From: Trachythela sp. YZ-2020 | Lineage: Eukaryota; Cnidaria; Anthozoa; Malacalcyonacea; Clavulariidae | Direction of reading: 5' to 3' | DNA length: 64,000 bases | Assembly: GCA_016169945.1 (NCBI GenBank) | Contig: JADLSH010000358.1 | Coordinates: forward strand, 5,427,001 to 5,491,000 | Part shown: one piece after another, positions 62,748-64,000 of the stretch | Layout of the letters: each line of letters starts with the position of its first letter | How positions within the stretch are numbered: the first letter of the stretch is position 1 | Program-made: the position numbers and the translations under genes | The notes under the pieces: model-generated | The model's input: only the letters and a program-made list of their open reading frames with translations | Told to the model about the DNA's origin: nothing | The model's database searches: none

Positions 62748-63098
62748 TCATGGATCATCATTAGGCTTCCTATATGGTTTGTATTTTTCAGTATTAAGGT
62801 CGAAAGTAACATCTAGAAAGTTTACTATTTTTAAGTTTGTCTCAGCTGTGATTTTTAGGTCAAATTGTTCCAAAATCTTGAGTCCAAAATCAACGAGTTC
62901 TTTTCTCGTTTTATCTGCTAAACGTGCTGACTTGCCTTTTATGATTGCCATTCCATCGCCTCTATACAGGCCAACATTTTCTTTGCCAAACATTTTTCCT
63001 AGGTGTTTTAAAATAAAAAGGCCTACAAGTTCGCAAACTTCAGCACCGTCATAGCTACCCATGGTGACGTCAAATAGATTGTTGCTCTTTTTATCCAA
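62748..63098 (-). pseudogene. RT palm fragment with YRGDG in place of YRDDG, left arm
   Basis: The 116-codon minus frame reads NNLFDVTMGSYDGAEVCELV, then NVGLYRGDGMAIIKGKSARL, DLKITAETNLKIVNFLDVTF and EKYKPYRKPNDDP. The palm motif C of this family is YRDDG. Here the first Asp is Gly, so the catalytic pair is broken. It belongs to the Penelope-like or a related RT group that lacks a visible GIY-YIG part in this window. Confidence 0.75.
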
Positions 63099-63458
63099 GG
63101 TTTTCCGTCGTTGAAAAGGAGTGGGTTTATGGCATGTTTATTGTTGAAATTTCGTCTTTAGAAATAGTTGTCAAATTTGTCGCCCAAGATATTGCTTGGT
63201 GGAGTAACTTTTCCGAAATTGATGGATAGAAATCAACAATGTCAAACGAAATAAAGGTGTGCCTGCTTTTTTCTTTTATGTTATCAAACCATCCGATTAC
63301 CGTTTGCGTGCTCCTCCATTGGTTTACTTTTAAAGTTTCTCTTAAATTAGAATTGATTTTATCAAGAATTGTTTTATTAATTTTTCCGGATTCAACACCT
63401 TTATTTCGTTTGACATTGTTGATTTCTATCCATCATTGATTTCGACCAAGCAATATCT

Positions 63459-63893
63459 TTGGCGTCAACTTTTACAACTATTTCTAAAGACGAAATTTCA
63501 ATTATAAAAAGACCACTCCTTTTCAATGACGGAAAACCTTGGATAAAAAGAGACAGCAACAATCTATTTTACGTCACCATGGGTAGCTATGGCCTGTATA
63601 GAGACGACGGAATGGCAATCATAAAAGGCAAGTCAGCACGTTTAGCAGATAAAACGAGGAAAGAACTCCACAAGATTTTCGAACAATTTGACTTAAAAAT
63701 CACAGCTGAGACAAACTTAAAAATAGTAAACTTTCTAGATGTTACTTTCGACCTTAACACTGAAAAATACAAACCATATAGGAAGCCTAATGATGATCCA
63801 TTATGCATAAATAGACATTCAAACCACCCACCATGCATCACAAAGCAGCTACCAGCATCAATCAACAAGCGCATTTCCACTCCTCTCTTCTGA
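63459..63893 (+). pseudogene. RT palm fragment with intact YRDDG but a deletion, right arm
   Basis: The plus frame has 144 codons: ISIIKRPLLFNDGKPWIKRD, YVTMGSYGLYRDDGMAIIKG, LKITAETNLKIVNFLDVTFD, then LCINRHSNHPPCITKQLPAS and INKRIS. Between TMGSY and GLYRDDG, 26 residues present in the left arm are missing in frame, and a few more after RKEL. The catalytic YRDDG is preserved, but the fold is truncated. Confidence 0.78.
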
Positions 63894-64000
63894 CGAGGAT
63901 ACATTTCGAGAATCTGCACCAAGTTATCAAAATGCACTAAGGCACAGTAATTTCAACCACACTCTTGACTACACGCATCAACCTCCACAACAAAAACGCT

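Larger units (their letters stand above)
62588..64000. mobile_element. Second Penelope-like RT family as a head-to-head inverted repeat (cut by window end)
   Basis: The left arm (about 62,588-63,277, minus) and right arm (about 63,395-64,000, plus) are inverted copies. Inner matches: GATGGATAGAAATCAACAAT and GTCAAACGAAATAAAGG, at 63,222-63,260 and 63,395-63,435. Outer matches: TTGTGGAGGTTGATGCGTGT at 62,593 and 63,982. A unique centre of about 120 bp separates them. The right arm lacks about 80 bp present in the left. Confidence 0.88.

Overview
The window is animal nuclear DNA: AT-rich, with spliced genes and very dense in transposable elements. There is no prokaryotic gene layout, no rRNA, no tRNA gene and no CRISPR array. 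The mixture of PIF/Harbinger, hAT, Tc1/mariner, TTAA-target, THAP/P-like, Penelope-like and CR1/L2-like elements suits an early-branching invertebrate. I would guess a cnidarian, but nothing here proves the phylum.

One host gene runs through more than half of the window. It is an M1-family aminopeptidase (aminopeptidase N / ERAP type) on the minus strand, from about 60,224 down to its stop codon at 26,667. I assembled thirteen exons by reading splice sites. Wherever both sides of a junction are seen, the reading phases agree. The exons start just after the expected HExxH exon (outside the window or not found) and run to the C-terminus. Introns reach about 10 kb and are filled with mobile DNA. 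One short exon, between 33.9 and 39.2 kb, was not found. An extra M1-like exon at 61,067-61,151 lies out of order, inside the loop of an inverted repeat.

Layout. 0-3.6 kb: two small non-autonomous transposons (hAT and mariner type) and an unrecognised gene remnant with a SUMO-interaction-like motif. 3.8-6.2 kb: a 5'-truncated LINE. 7.6-10.9 kb: a PIF/Harbinger pair (Myb/SANT-like protein plus an intact-looking DDE transposase) with a 930-bp element between them. 11.3-13.8 kb: a hairpin minisatellite, a small zinc-finger gene and a perfect 61-copy GACTCT repeat. 14.5-16.9 kb: a 2.4-kb element with subterminal repeat arrays. 19-26 kb: MITEs, LINE fragments and a LINE ORF1-like gene broken by a hAT MITE. 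26.7-60.2 kb: the aminopeptidase gene, whose introns carry a recurrent family with TCCCC...TTTCTAG ends, a complete Harbinger element, a THAP/P-like element, a foldback element with a tRNA-like promoter, a LINE, two Penelope-like elements fused head to head and a mariner MITE. 60.5-64 kb: a second Penelope-like family, again as inverted repeats, cut by the window end.

The best candidate for something undescribed is the recurrent family at 27.1, 29.5, 32.9 and 53.7 kb, with a partial copy at 20.4 kb. Its longest copy (53,651-57,558) carries two convergent, decayed multi-exon genes. One has a transposase-like signature ([30 protein letters not shown]). The other has a P2X7-cytoplasmic-like zinc domain. 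The element ends lack inverted repeats.
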